Assembly (NCBI RefSeq): GCF_000400485.1
Contig: NZ_ASHR01000030.1
Location: 124,001-188,000 of the forward strand
Source of the DNA: Agrococcus pavilionensis RW1
GTDB taxonomy: Bacteria; Actinomycetota; Actinomycetes; Actinomycetales; Microbacteriaceae
Length of the DNA: 64,000 nucleotides
Direction: 5' to 3'
A model generated the notes under the pieces. That model was not told the DNA's origin. It saw nothing but the letters and a program-made list of their open reading frames with translations, and made no database searches. A program made the position numbers and the translations under genes. Below are positions 28,456 to 37,135 of this stretch, in pieces; the first letter of the stretch is position 1, and each line of letters opens with the position of its first letter.

Positions 28456-30201
28456 TCAGCGCAGCGCGGCGTAGCCCTGCTCGTCGCGCGCGTTCGAGGC
28501 GGCGCGGATCGTGCCGCCCTCGCCCGGTCCGCCCGGCTCGTGCGACGCGAACGAGAGGCGACCGAGCGACCAGGGCCCCGCATCCGTCACCGCGTGCCCG
28601 CGCGAGCGCAGGTCGTCGATGACCGCCTCGCCGAGCCGCGACTCGACGTGCAGGCCGCCCGGCTCCCACACGCGCGGCTCGAACGACGACACGAGGTGCG
28701 TCAAGTGCCACGAGGGCGCGTCGATCGCTGCTTGCGGGTCGAGGCCGAGCACGCGCATGCCGAGCAGCATCGCGAACTGCCACTGGTCCTGCTGGTCGCC
28801 GCCGGGCGTGCCGAGCGCGGCGACCGCACCGTCGTCGTCGACGAGCATCGTCGGCGAGAGGGTCGTGCGGGGGCGGATGCGCGGGGCGAGGCTCGTGGGC
28901 AGGCCCTCCTCGAGCCAGAGCATCTGGGCGCGCGTGCCGAGGCAGAAGCCGAGCTCTCCGATCGTGGGGCTCGACTGCAGCCAGCCGCCCGACGGGGTCG
29001 CCGAGACGACCATGCCGTCCTTGTCGACGACGTCGATGTGGCACGTGTCGCCGCGCGTGGGCTCGCCCGTGCCGGAGCGGGGCGTGCGGGGCGCCTCCTC
29101 GGCGACGCGCACGGCCGCGAGGCGCGGCTCGCCCCGCAGCGCGCCGGGCCGCAGCTCGAGCGAGGCGCGGTCGCCGATGAGCGCGCGGCGCTCGGCGAGG
29201 TAGGCGGGGTCGAGGAGGCGCTCGAGGTCGGCGCCGTCGCCGAACCACGCGTCGCGATCGGCGAGTGCGAGCTTCATCGCCTCGGCCGCGACGTGCACGA
29301 TGTCGGCCGTGAACGCATCCGCCCGCTCGGGCAGGAGCGGCTCGACGATGCCGAGCGCCTCGAGCATCGCGGGGCCCTGCGACCACGCGCCCGCCTTGTG
29401 CACGGTGGTGCCGCGCCACGGCATCGACGTCGTCGGCTCCCACGAGGGGCGCCACGCGGCGAGGTCGTCGCCCGTCAGGAGCCCCGCGTGGGCCGCGCCC
29501 GAGGAGTCCATCGCCGCGTGCCGCGAGTGCCGGTCGATCGCCTCCGCGACGAAGCCCTCGCTCCAGGCGGCGATCGCCGCGTCGCACGCGGCCTCGCGCG
29601 AGAGGCCGCTGCCCGCGTCGGCGAGCCGGCGGTACGTGCCGGCGAGCACGGGATTGCGGATGACGTCCCACGGCTCGGGCGCCGGGTCGGCCCAGAGGTC
29701 GGCGGACGCGGGCCAGTGCTCGCGGAAGAACTCGGCCCGGCCCGCGATCGTGCGGGCGACGCGCGGCAGCACCCGGTGGCCGCGCTCGGCGAGCTCGATC
29801 GCGTAGGCGAGCACGTCGCCGGGCGTCCACGTGCCGTGGTCGCGCAGCAGCGTGAGCCACGCGGGCACCGCGCCGGGCACGACGGCCGCGAGGAGGCCGG
29901 TGCCGGGGATGTGCTCGATGCCCTCGGCGCGCATCCGCTCGATCGTCGCGGCCGCGGGCGTCGGGCCCTGCCCGGCGAGCACGCGCGGCTCCCGGCCGGG
30001 CACGCGCACGATCGCGGGCAGGTCGCCGCCGGGGCCGTTGAGGTGCGGCTCGACGACGTGGAGCACGAAGCCGGCCGTCGCGGCCGCGTCGGCCGCGTTG
30101 CCGCCGCGCTCGAGCACCGACATGCCGCTCGACGATGCGAGCCAGTGCGTCGAGGCGACGGCTCCGAACGATCCCTGCAGCGGCGGTCGGGTGCGCATCA
30201 T
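28456..30201 (-). CDS. Gamma-glutamyltransferase family protein
   Basis: 581 residues. Ntn-hydrolase that splits itself and then cleaves or transfers gamma-glutamyl groups. The catalytic threonine, at about residue 385, is in GDTCHIDVVDKDG; GGNAADAA and LNGPGGD mark the N-terminal part, and TLSPTMLVDDDG and GTPGGDQQDQWQF the small subunit. No signal peptide, so probably cytoplasmic. ATG 30201 is chosen: it overlaps the copper-ATPase stop (ATGA) and sits six bases after a TACCGT box. Some relatives act on other gamma-glutamyl or cephalosporin-like substrates. Confidence 0.88.
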   Translation of the reverse strand: MMRTRPPLQGSFGAVASTHWLASSSGMSVLERGGNAADAAATAGFVLHVVEPHLNGPGGDLPAIVRVPGREPRVLAGQGPTPAAATIERMRAEGIEHIPGTGLLAAVVPGAVPAWLTLLRDHGTWTPGDVLAYAIELAERGHRVLPRVARTIAGRAEFFREHWPASADLWADPAPEPWDVIRNPVLAGTYRRLADAGSGLSREAACDAAIAAWSEGFVAEAIDRHSRHAAMDSSGAAHAGLLTGDDLAAWRPSWEPTTSMPWRGTTVHKAGAWSQGPAMLEALGIVEPLLPERADAFTADIVHVAAEAMKLALADRDAWFGDGADLERLLDPAYLAERRALIGDRASLELRPGALRGEPRLAAVRVAEEAPRTPRSGTGEPTRGDTCHIDVVDKDGMVVSATPSGGWLQSSPTIGELGFCLGTRAQMLWLEEGLPTSLAPRIRPRTTLSPTMLVDDDGAVAALGTPGGDQQDQWQFAMLLGMRVLGLDPQAAIDAPSWHLTHLVSSFEPRVWEPGGLHVESRLGEAVIDDLRSRGHAVTDAGPWSLGRLSFASHEPGGPGEGGTIRAASNARDEQGYAALR

Positions 30202-32457
30202 GCCGACACGGTAGCCGCCTCCTGCCGAGCGGCGGCCGAGGGCGCTGCGTCGAGCACGCGGGCGGCGCTCGCCGCCGGGTCGAGGTCGAGGCGGCGGAGC
30301 AGCTGCGCGTTGAGGGCGACGACGATCGTGGAGAGCGACATGAGGAGCGCTCCGACCGACATCGGCAGCACGAAGCCGAAGGGGGCGAGCACGCCGGCCG
30401 CGAGCGGCACGGCGAGCAGGTTGTAGCCCGCGGCCCACCACAGGTTCTGCACCATCTTGCGGGCGCTCGCGCGCGAGAGCTCGACGACCGAGAGCACGCT
30501 CCGCGGGTCCGAGCTCGCGAGGATCACGTCGGCAGAGGCGATCGCGACGTCGGTGCCGGCGCCGATCGCGAGGCCCACGTCGGCGCGCGCGAGGGCTGGC
30601 GCGTCGTTCACGCCGTCGCCGACGAAGGCGACGGCGCGCCCCTCGTCCTGCAGCCGCGCGACCTCGCGCTCCTTGTGCTCGGGGCGCACATTCGCGGCGA
30701 CGCGGTCGATGCCGAGCTCGCGCGCGACCGAGTGGGCGACCGCGTCGGCGTCGCCCGTGACCATTGCGACCTCGACGCCCAGCCGGTGGAGCGCATCCAC
30801 CGCTTCCCTCGACTCGGGCCGGATCGCGTCGGCGAGCCGAAGCGCGCCGACGACCTCCCCGTCGACGACGACGTGCAGGATGATCGCGCCCTCCGCGCGC
30901 CACGCCTCGACGGCGGGCAGCTCGGCGACCCCTTCCTCCTCGAGCAGATGCGGGCCACCCACGCGCACGCGCGCTCCCTCGACGACGGCCGTGACGCCCA
31001 CCGCGGGGGAGGAGGAGAAGTCGGATGCGTCGGGCACGTCGAGCGCGGCTCGCTCGGCCGCGCGCACGATCGCGCGGGCGAGCGGGTGCTCGCTCGGCCG
31101 CTCCGCCGCCGCGGCAAGCGCGAGCACCCGGTCGGCGTCGCCGTCGACGGCGAGCACGTCGAGCACCGTGGGCTCGCCGGCCGTGAGCGTGCCGGTCTTG
31201 TCGAACAGCACGACGTCCACGCGGCGCATGGTCTCGAGCGCGAGCCGATCGGCGACGAGGACGCCGCCGCGCGCGGCGCGCTCGGTCGCGATCGAGACGA
31301 CGAGCGGGATCGCGAGGCCGAGCGCGTGCGGGCACGCGATCACGAGCACCGTCACCGTGCGCACGATCGCGTCGTCCGGGGCGCCGAGCGCGCTCCACGC
31401 GATGGCGGTGATCGCGGCGGCGCCGAGCGCGAACCAGAAGAGCCAGCCCGCAGCCCGGTCGGCGAGCCGCTGCGCCCTCGAGGTCGACGCCTGCGCGTCG
31501 GCGACGAGGCGTCGGATGCCCGCGAGCGCCGTGCCCTCGCCGACCGCGTCGACCCGCACGCGCACGCCCGAGTCGGTCGCGACGGTGCCCGCGACGACGC
31601 GGTCGCCCGCACCGCGCGCGACCGCGCGCGACTCGCCCGTGATCATCGACTCGTCGAAGCTCGCGCCGCCCTCGACGATCGCGCCGTCGGCCGGCACGCG
31701 AGCGCCGGGGCGGACGATCACGACGTCGCGGATGCGGAGCTCGGCCGGGGAGACGCGCTCGATGCCGGTCGGCGTCTCGCGCTCCGCCTCGTCCGGCAGG
31801 AGCGCCGCGAGCGAGTCGAGCGCCGACGAGGTCTGCGCGAGCGAGCGCATCTCGAGCCAGTGGCCGAGCAGCATGATGACGACGAGGAGGGCGAGCTCCC
31901 ACCAGAAGTCGAGGTGGTGGTCGGCGAAGCCGAGCGACGCCGCCCACGAGGCGATGAACGCGGTCGTGAGCGCGAGCGCGATCAGCAGCATCATCCCCGG
32001 TCGGCGCGAGCGCAGCTCGTCGACCGCGCCGGTCAGGAAGGGCCGGCTGCCCACGACGAACATGGCGGTGCCGAGCGCGGGGGAGACCCAGCGCAGCCCG
32101 GGCGCGTCCGGGAGGGCGTACCCGACGATCGACGCGAACATGCCACTCAGCAGCACCGTCGGGATCGCGAGCGCGAGCATCCACCAGAACAGGCGCCGGT
32201 AGAGGGCGACGTGGTCGCCGTGGCCGGCATGGCTGCCGTGACCGGCGTGACCGGCGTGACCGGCGTGTCCGGTGTGGTCGCCGTGATCGCGGTGCTCGGC
32301 GTGCTGCGGGTGCTGGGCGTGCGCCGCGTGCTCGTGCTGGGCATGCGCCGCGTGCTCGTGCTGGTGGTGCGCGGCGTGCTGATGCTGGTGGCGCTCGTGC
32401 GGCTGCGGCGCGCCCCCGTGCTCGTGCCTCGTGCTCGTCTCGTCGAGTCCAGCTCAT
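30198..32457 (-). CDS. CopB-type copper P1B-ATPase with His-rich N-terminus (apparent 5' frameshift)
   Basis: Pumps copper or silver out of the cell. The open part from 32180 to 30198 holds CPH in VIACPHALGLAIP (the P1B-3/CopB ion site), DKTGTLTAGEP, TGES, the SEHPLARAI histidine-proline motif and GDGVNDAPAL. Read upward, the same frame continues with no ATG, GTG or TTG through about 25 histidines (HHQHEHAAHAQHEHAAHAQH) to a TGA. The only good start is ATG 32457 in the other frame, placed right after a CsoR operator. One base too many in the run of five at 32413-32417 would explain this. Either a sequence error, a real mutation, or slippage. Starting at 32180 would cut helix 1. Confidence 0.75.
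30208..30213 (-). promoter_or_regulatory. Leaderless -10 box for the gamma-glutamyltransferase
   Basis: TACCGT on the minus strand, six bases before ATG 30201, inside the last codons of the copper ATPase gene. The gene may therefore be transcribed both alone and with the ATPase. Confidence 0.5.
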
Positions 32458-32468
32458 GCTGCGAACCC

Positions 32469-32485
32469 ATACCCCCTGGGGGTAT
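32469..32485 (-). promoter_or_regulatory. CsoR-type copper operator
   Basis: ATACCCCCTGGGGGTAT, a 17-base perfect palindrome around one central base, matching the known CsoR operator (TACCCCC...GGGGGTA). It ends 11 bases before ATG 32457 of the copper ATPase, overlapping the probable -10 region, so apo-CsoR binding would block transcription and copper would release it. No csoR gene is in the window. Confidence 0.85.
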
Positions 32486-32510
32486 GTGGCAAGGTGCGCT
32501 CGCCGCGGCT

Positions 32511-32563
32511 CTCCACAGGTCCGCGGGGAACGCTCTCGGCCCGACGGCGCGATGCCGCACCCT
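32511..32563 (+). promoter_or_regulatory. CTCCACAG box and leaderless -10 box for the DUF4192 gene
   Basis: CTCCACAGG at 32511-32519 and CACCCT at 32558-32563, the latter six bases before ATG 32570. The same two elements occur with the same spacing before the FtsK-like gene at 47229. Confidence 0.45.
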
Positions 32564-32569
32564 GCGCGC

Positions 32570-33640
32570 ATGGAGACCGTCAAGATCCGCACCCCGCAGT
32601 CGCTGCTGCGCATGCTGCCCCGACTCGTCGGGCACACGGAGGCGCCGTCGCTCGTCGCCCTGCCCTTCTCGCGCGGCCGCTCGGGCATGCCCATGGCGCT
32701 CGACCTGCCCGACCGCCGCTCGGCCGCGCCGATCGCCCACGCGGTGCGCCGAGGCGCGCGCGGGGCCGACGCGGTCGTGCTCGTCGCGTGCCTCGCGCAG
32801 CCGCTCGGTGCCGGCCGGCTGCCGCTCGCCGACGAGCTCGGGCACGTCGCCCGACGGCTCGAGCGGGCGGGCATGCGCGTGCTCGAGGTGCTCGCGCTCG
32901 CGCCCGACGCGTGGGGCGACTACTCGGCGCCCGCGGGCGCGCGCGGCCCGCTCGCGGAGCTCGAGCTGCTCGACGATCCCGCGCCGGGCGTGCCCGAGCC
33001 GCCGCCCATCCCTGCCGTGCCGGAGGGCCGGGGGAGCGCCGCGGCGCTCGAGGTCGCCGCGTGGCTCGGCGAGCTGCAGGGCGGCGACGTCGCCGCGGCG
33101 CGCGACGACCCGATCGCGGCGCTCGAGCTCGCCGTCTCGCTCGCCGATCGGCTCGACGATGGGCCGGGCGTGCTCGGCGTCGACCCGGCGAAGGCGGCGG
33201 CGCTCGCGATCGCGCTCGTGGCGAGCCCCGCGCAGCGCGACCTCGCGATCGAGCTCGCGATCGACGGCAGGGCCGCCGCCGAGCGCACGCTCGACGCCAT
33301 CGAGGGCGACGCCGCGACCGAGGCGGCCGCCAATCGCTTCCTCGGCGTGGGGCCGGCGCCCGACGCCGAGCGGCTCCGCGACCGGCTGCGCCGATGGACG
33401 GCGATCGCCGAGGCGACCCCGCTCGAGCTGCGCGCACCGCTGCTCGTCATCGTCGGCTTCCTGCACTTCTTCCTCGGCCGTGGCCGATCCGCGGGGCGGT
33501 GCGCGGAGCTCGCGATGGCGATCGACCCCGCGCTCACCATGGCCCCGCTGCTGCGCGACATCGTCGACGCGAAGGGGGCGCCGGACTGGGTGCTCGGAAC
33601 CGGCATCGAGGTCGGCGCACGCCCAGCGACCGAGGAGTAG
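32570..33640 (+). CDS. DUF4192 family protein
   Basis: 356 residues. Begins METVKIRTPQSLLRMLPRLVGH, cited as IRTPQSLLRMLPRLVGH; this and the following SLVALPF match the N-terminal signature of DUF4192, an actinobacterial cytoplasmic family of unknown function. The C-terminal part (VGFLHFFLGRGRSAGRCAELA) resembles a tetratricopeptide-like helix pair. Upstream in-frame ATG 32456 would add 38 residues across the copper operator and is rejected in favour of the leaderless ATG 32570. Confidence 0.78.
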   Translation: METVKIRTPQSLLRMLPRLVGHTEAPSLVALPFSRGRSGMPMALDLPDRRSAAPIAHAVRRGARGADAVVLVACLAQPLGAGRLPLADELGHVARRLERAGMRVLEVLALAPDAWGDYSAPAGARGPLAELELLDDPAPGVPEPPPIPAVPEGRGSAAALEVAAWLGELQGGDVAAARDDPIAALELAVSLADRLDDGPGVLGVDPAKAAALAIALVASPAQRDLAIELAIDGRAAAERTLDAIEGDAATEAAANRFLGVGPAPDAERLRDRLRRWTAIAEATPLELRAPLLVIVGFLHFFLGRGRSAGRCAELAMAIDPALTMAPLLRDIVDAKGAPDWVLGTGIEVGARPATEE

Positions 33641-33643
33641 CGT
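33638..33643 (+). promoter_or_regulatory. Leaderless -10 box for the SQR-like gene
   Basis: TAGCGT, six bases, ATG 33650; the box overlaps the stop codon of the DUF4192 gene. Confidence 0.55.
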
Positions 33644-33649
33644 CTGGCC

Positions 33650-34840
33650 ATGGCGGCAGAGCGAGTGCACGACGTGCTGGTGGTCGGCGGGGGCAACGGC
33701 GGCCTCTCGGCCGCGGCCCACCTGCGTCGCCGGGGATGCCCCGACGTCGGGCTCATCGAGCCCTCTGAGCGCCACGTCTACAAGCCGCTGCAGAACTACG
33801 TCGGCACGGGCCTCGCGAGCGACGACGAGCTGTCGAGGCCCCAGGCGTCGCTCATCCCCGAGGGCGTCGAGTGGCATCGCACCGCGGCCGTCGCGATCGA
33901 CCCCAAGCGTCGCGAGGTGCGCTGCGCCGACGGCTCCGTCGTCCGCGGCCGCGACCTCATCGTCGCGACCGGCGCGGTCATCGACTGGAGTCTGCTGCCC
34001 GGCGCGACGGAGGCGCTCGCGAGCGGCCTCGCCGTCACGACCTACGTCGACACCGAGCTCGCCCGCACTCGCGAGCGCATCGCGGGCTTCACCTCGGGCC
34101 GCGCGATCTTCGAGCTGCGCGGGCAGCCGGTCTCGGGGCGTGAGACCGCCCTCAAGCCGCTCTTCATCGCGTGCGACGCGTGGCGCGCGAACGGCGCGCT
34201 CGACGCGATCGAGGTCATCCTCGTGCACGACGGCGACCGCCTGCACCCCGTCGACGCGATCGCGGCCGAGATCCGCCGCCACCTCGACCGCTACGGCATC
34301 GAGGCGCGGCCCTCCACCCACGTCGTCACGCTGCGCGGTGACGAGGTCGACCTCGCGGGGCCGCGCGGCACGATCCCCGAGCGGGCCGACCTCGTCCACC
34401 TCCACCCGCCCTACCGCGCGCCGGAGGTCATCCGGGAGTCGGGCCTCGACGCCGACGGCACCGGAGGGTTCGCCGCCGTCGACCCCGAGACGCTCCGCCA
34501 CCCGACGCATCCGCGCGTGTGGGTCGTCGGCGACGCGGGCGACCTCGGCGACGCCCGCACGGGCGGCGCCCTCCGCGAGCAGGTGAAGATCGCGGTCGAG
34601 AACATCCGCCGCTCGCGAGCCGGCGAGCCGCTCGAGCGCTACGACGGCTACACCGTCGCGCCGATCGCCACGTCGCGGCGGAGCCTCTCGTTCGGGGAGT
34701 ACGACCGCGAGCTGCGCCCGCGCCACTCGCTGCCCCTGCCGGCGCGCGGCCAGATCCGCTCGAGCCCGCTCTGGTACGCGCTCGACCGGCACGCGCTCCC
34801 GCAGATCTACTGGAACCGCATCCTCAAGGGCCGCTTGTGA
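33650..34840 (+). CDS. Sulfide:quinone-oxidoreductase-like flavoprotein
   Basis: 396 residues. N-terminal FAD fold VLVVGGGNGGLSAAAHLRR, the SQR-like ERHVYKPLQNYVGTG, a second ATG motif (DLIVATGAVIDW), and the FAD-closing VWVVGDAGDLGDA. The layout matches type II SQR (SQOR-like). However, the redox cysteine expected near LRGQPVSGRETALKP (about residues 158-172) is absent, and none is seen in the DARTGGALREQVK stretch. Only three cysteines exist in the whole protein. It may use another chemistry than sulfide oxidation. The last 20 residues (PQIYWNRILKGRL) resemble the membrane-binding end of SQR. Confidence 0.78.
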   Translation: MAAERVHDVLVVGGGNGGLSAAAHLRRRGCPDVGLIEPSERHVYKPLQNYVGTGLASDDELSRPQASLIPEGVEWHRTAAVAIDPKRREVRCADGSVVRGRDLIVATGAVIDWSLLPGATEALASGLAVTTYVDTELARTRERIAGFTSGRAIFELRGQPVSGRETALKPLFIACDAWRANGALDAIEVILVHDGDRLHPVDAIAAEIRRHLDRYGIEARPSTHVVTLRGDEVDLAGPRGTIPERADLVHLHPPYRAPEVIRESGLDADGTGGFAAVDPETLRHPTHPRVWVVGDAGDLGDARTGGALREQVKIAVENIRRSRAGEPLERYDGYTVAPIATSRRSLSFGEYDRELRPRHSLPLPARGQIRSSPLWYALDRHALPQIYWNRILKGRL

Positions 34841-34910
34841 CGGCACCGGGCCCCGAGCCGCTGAGCGCCGGGTGCGAGGAGCGGGCGCGCGGCGTGGGAG
34901 ACTGGAGGAC

Positions 34911-35753
34911 GTGACCCACATCGGAGCGGCGAGCGGCGAGCACGCGACACAGGGCCCGGAGGCCCAGCAGTTCGCGGTGCGCTGGGCAGGCATGACCGAC
35001 ACCGGCTTCCGCCGCCAGCACAACGAGGACTCGCTCATCACGCAGCCGCCGGTCTTCGCGGTCGCCGACGGGATGGGCGGCCACTCGCACGGCGACCTCG
35101 CGAGCAAGGCGGTCGTCGAGCGGCTCGCCGACCTGCACGAGCTCGCGGCCGTCGAGCCGATCGATGTCGTCGACGCGCTCCGCCGCGCGACCGACGAGAT
35201 CGAGCTCCTCGGCGTCGGCGAGGGCTCCGCGGGCACGACCGTCACCGGCTGCGCGTTCGCGCTGCACGAGGGCGCGCCGCACTTCGCGGTCTTCAACGTC
35301 GGCGACTCGCGCACCTACGCGATGCTCGGCGAGCGCCTCACGCGCATCACGGTCGACCACTCCGTCGTGCAGGAGCTCATCGACGCGGGCCTGCTCACCG
35401 AGGAGGAGGCCGAGACGCACCCCGAGGCGAACGTCGTCACTCGCGGCGTCGGCGCCGGCATCGACCCCGTGCCCGACTACTTCCTGCTGCCGATCATGCC
35501 GCAGCTCCGCCTCCTGGTGTGCTCCGACGGCCTCACGAAGGAAGTGCACGACGTCGACATCGAGCGCTTGCTGTGGGAGCACGACGACCCGGCGGCCGCC
35601 GCCCAGGCCCTCGTCGCCGCCGCCCTCGACTCGGGCGGGCGCGACAACGTCTCGGTGATCGTCATCGACGTGACGCGCGCGCCGAGCGTCGACGACGTCG
35701 ACCGGACCGTGCCGCGCACGACGCTCCGCGACGAGGAGCCGCGGCGGTCCTGA
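34911..35753 (+). CDS. PP2C-family Ser/Thr protein phosphatase
   Basis: 280 residues from GTG 34911. Metal-dependent phosphatase, probably the partner of the kinase that follows with a one-base overlap (TGATG). PP2C motifs: RQHNEDS, VFAVADGMGGH, GSAGTTVTGC, NVGDSRTY, LLVCSDGLTKEV and GRDNVSVIVIDV, with the metal-binding aspartates intact. There is no membrane helix, unlike mycobacterial PstP. A GAGACT seven bases before the GTG suggests a leaderless start; ATG 34872 and ATG 34993 are alternatives. Confidence 0.9.
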   Translation: MTHIGAASGEHATQGPEAQQFAVRWAGMTDTGFRRQHNEDSLITQPPVFAVADGMGGHSHGDLASKAVVERLADLHELAAVEPIDVVDALRRATDEIELLGVGEGSAGTTVTGCAFALHEGAPHFAVFNVGDSRTYAMLGERLTRITVDHSVVQELIDAGLLTEEEAETHPEANVVTRGVGAGIDPVPDYFLLPIMPQLRLLVCSDGLTKEVHDVDIERLLWEHDDPAAAAQALVAAALDSGGRDNVSVIVIDVTRAPSVDDVDRTVPRTTLRDEEPRRS

Positions 35754-37111
35754 TGGCCAGGCGGCTCCCCTCCGCGCCGCCGGTGCTGCCCGGCTACTCG
35801 CACCTCCACGTGCTCGGCACGGGCGGGTACGCCGACGTCTTCCTCTACGAGCAATCGCTGCCTCGGCGACCCGTCGCGGTCAAGGTGCTCCTCGCGGAGC
35901 TCGTCGACGAGGACGTGCGCCGTTCCTTCCGCACCGAGGTCAACCTCATGGGGCGACTCTCGTCGCACCCGAGCATCCTCACCGTCTACGGCGCCTCGGT
36001 CGCGAGCGACGGCCGCCCCTACCTCGTGATGGAGCTCGCGAACCCCGAGCTCGGCGAGCGATTCCGCACCGAGCCGCTCGCGCCCGAGGCCGCGCTGCGG
36101 GTCGCGATCCGCATCGGCGCCGCGGTCGAGACCGCGCATCGCGCGGGGGTGCTGCACCGCGACATCAAGCCGGCGAACATCCTCACGACCTCGTTCGGGC
36201 ACCCCGTGCTGAGCGACTTCGGCATCGCCGGCCTCCAGCACGACGCGAGCGAGGCCGCGGGTGTCTCGGTGCCGTGGGCGGCGCCCGAGGTGCTGCGCGG
36301 CGAGACGGGCGGCACGATCGCGACCGAGGTGTGGTCGCTCGCCGCGACCCTCTTCTCGCTCATCGCGGGCCGCACCCCCGCCGAGCAGCCCGGCCGCGCC
36401 AACGACCACGCCGCGCTCTCGGAGCGCATCATCGCCCACGACCTGCTGCCCTCGCGCGCGATCCCCGCGGCGCTCCGACCCGTGCTCGACAAGGCGCTCG
36501 CCGCCCGGCCGGGCGACCGCCACGCGAGCGTCGAGGAGCTGCTGGGCGAGCTGCAGCGCGTGCAGCGCGAGCTCGGCTTCGAGGTGACGCCGATCGAGGT
36601 CGAGGTCGACGCGTGGGCCGCCGAGCCGATCGTCGACGATGACGTCGAGGAGGACTCGGATGCGCTGCGGCTGCGGCAGCGACGCTCTCGTCGCGCTCCC
36701 GGCATCACGGGCAGCCGCGTCGACATCTCGCAGTCGACCGGCCGACGCCAGCCGCCGAAGCCCAAGCGCTTCGTGATCGGGCTCGGCATCGCCGCCGCGA
36801 GCGCCGTCGTGCTCGGCATCATCACCGTCGCGGCATTCGCGCTCTCGAGCGTCTCGTCGCAGATCCCGATCGTGCAGGACATCGCGGTGAGCCCCGAGCA
36901 GGGCCGGGTCGCGTTCGCGTGGGAGGACCCCGGCCTCGTCGACACCGACACGTACCACGTGCGCACCTCGACGGGCGATGCCGTCATCCAGGGCGGCCGC
37001 GAGTTCACGCTCACGGGCGCCGCGGGCGAGCGGCTCTGCATCTGGGTCGCCGTGAACCGCGACGGGTCGACGGGCGAGCCGAGCGAGGCGTGCGGGGAGC
37101 CGCTGCCGTGA
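35753..37111 (+). CDS. Membrane Ser/Thr protein kinase with FN3-like extracellular domain
   Basis: 452 residues. The kinase domain (about 15-285) has GTGGYADVF, K44 in VAVKVLL, HRDIKPANIL, DFG in LSDFGIAG, and WAAPEV. A basic/acidic linker follows (RLRQRRSRRA), then one membrane helix near 342-365. The ~80-residue outside part (IAVSPEQGRVAFAWEDPG...TYHVRTSTG...GERLCIWVAVNRDGS) looks like a fibronectin type III fold, not the PASTA repeats of PknB. The next gene encodes a giant protein also containing FN3 domains, suggesting a direct contact. Confidence 0.9.
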   Translation: MARRLPSAPPVLPGYSHLHVLGTGGYADVFLYEQSLPRRPVAVKVLLAELVDEDVRRSFRTEVNLMGRLSSHPSILTVYGASVASDGRPYLVMELANPELGERFRTEPLAPEAALRVAIRIGAAVETAHRAGVLHRDIKPANILTTSFGHPVLSDFGIAGLQHDASEAAGVSVPWAAPEVLRGETGGTIATEVWSLAATLFSLIAGRTPAEQPGRANDHAALSERIIAHDLLPSRAIPAALRPVLDKALAARPGDRHASVEELLGELQRVQRELGFEVTPIEVEVDAWAAEPIVDDDVEEDSDALRLRQRRSRRAPGITGSRVDISQSTGRRQPPKPKRFVIGLGIAAASAVVLGIITVAAFALSSVSSQIPIVQDIAVSPEQGRVAFAWEDPGLVDTDTYHVRTSTGDAVIQGGREFTLTGAAGERLCIWVAVNRDGSTGEPSEACGEPLP

Positions 37112-37135
37112 GGGCGCGGCGATGACGGAGCCGGC

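Noticed and set aside
28456-32874. A single 1472-codon minus-strand frame covering gamma-glutamyltransferase and the region of the copper ATPase.
   Set aside because: Only the last 582 codons encode a recognisable protein; the upstream part is Arg-rich shadow of the ATPase, which is read in another frame.
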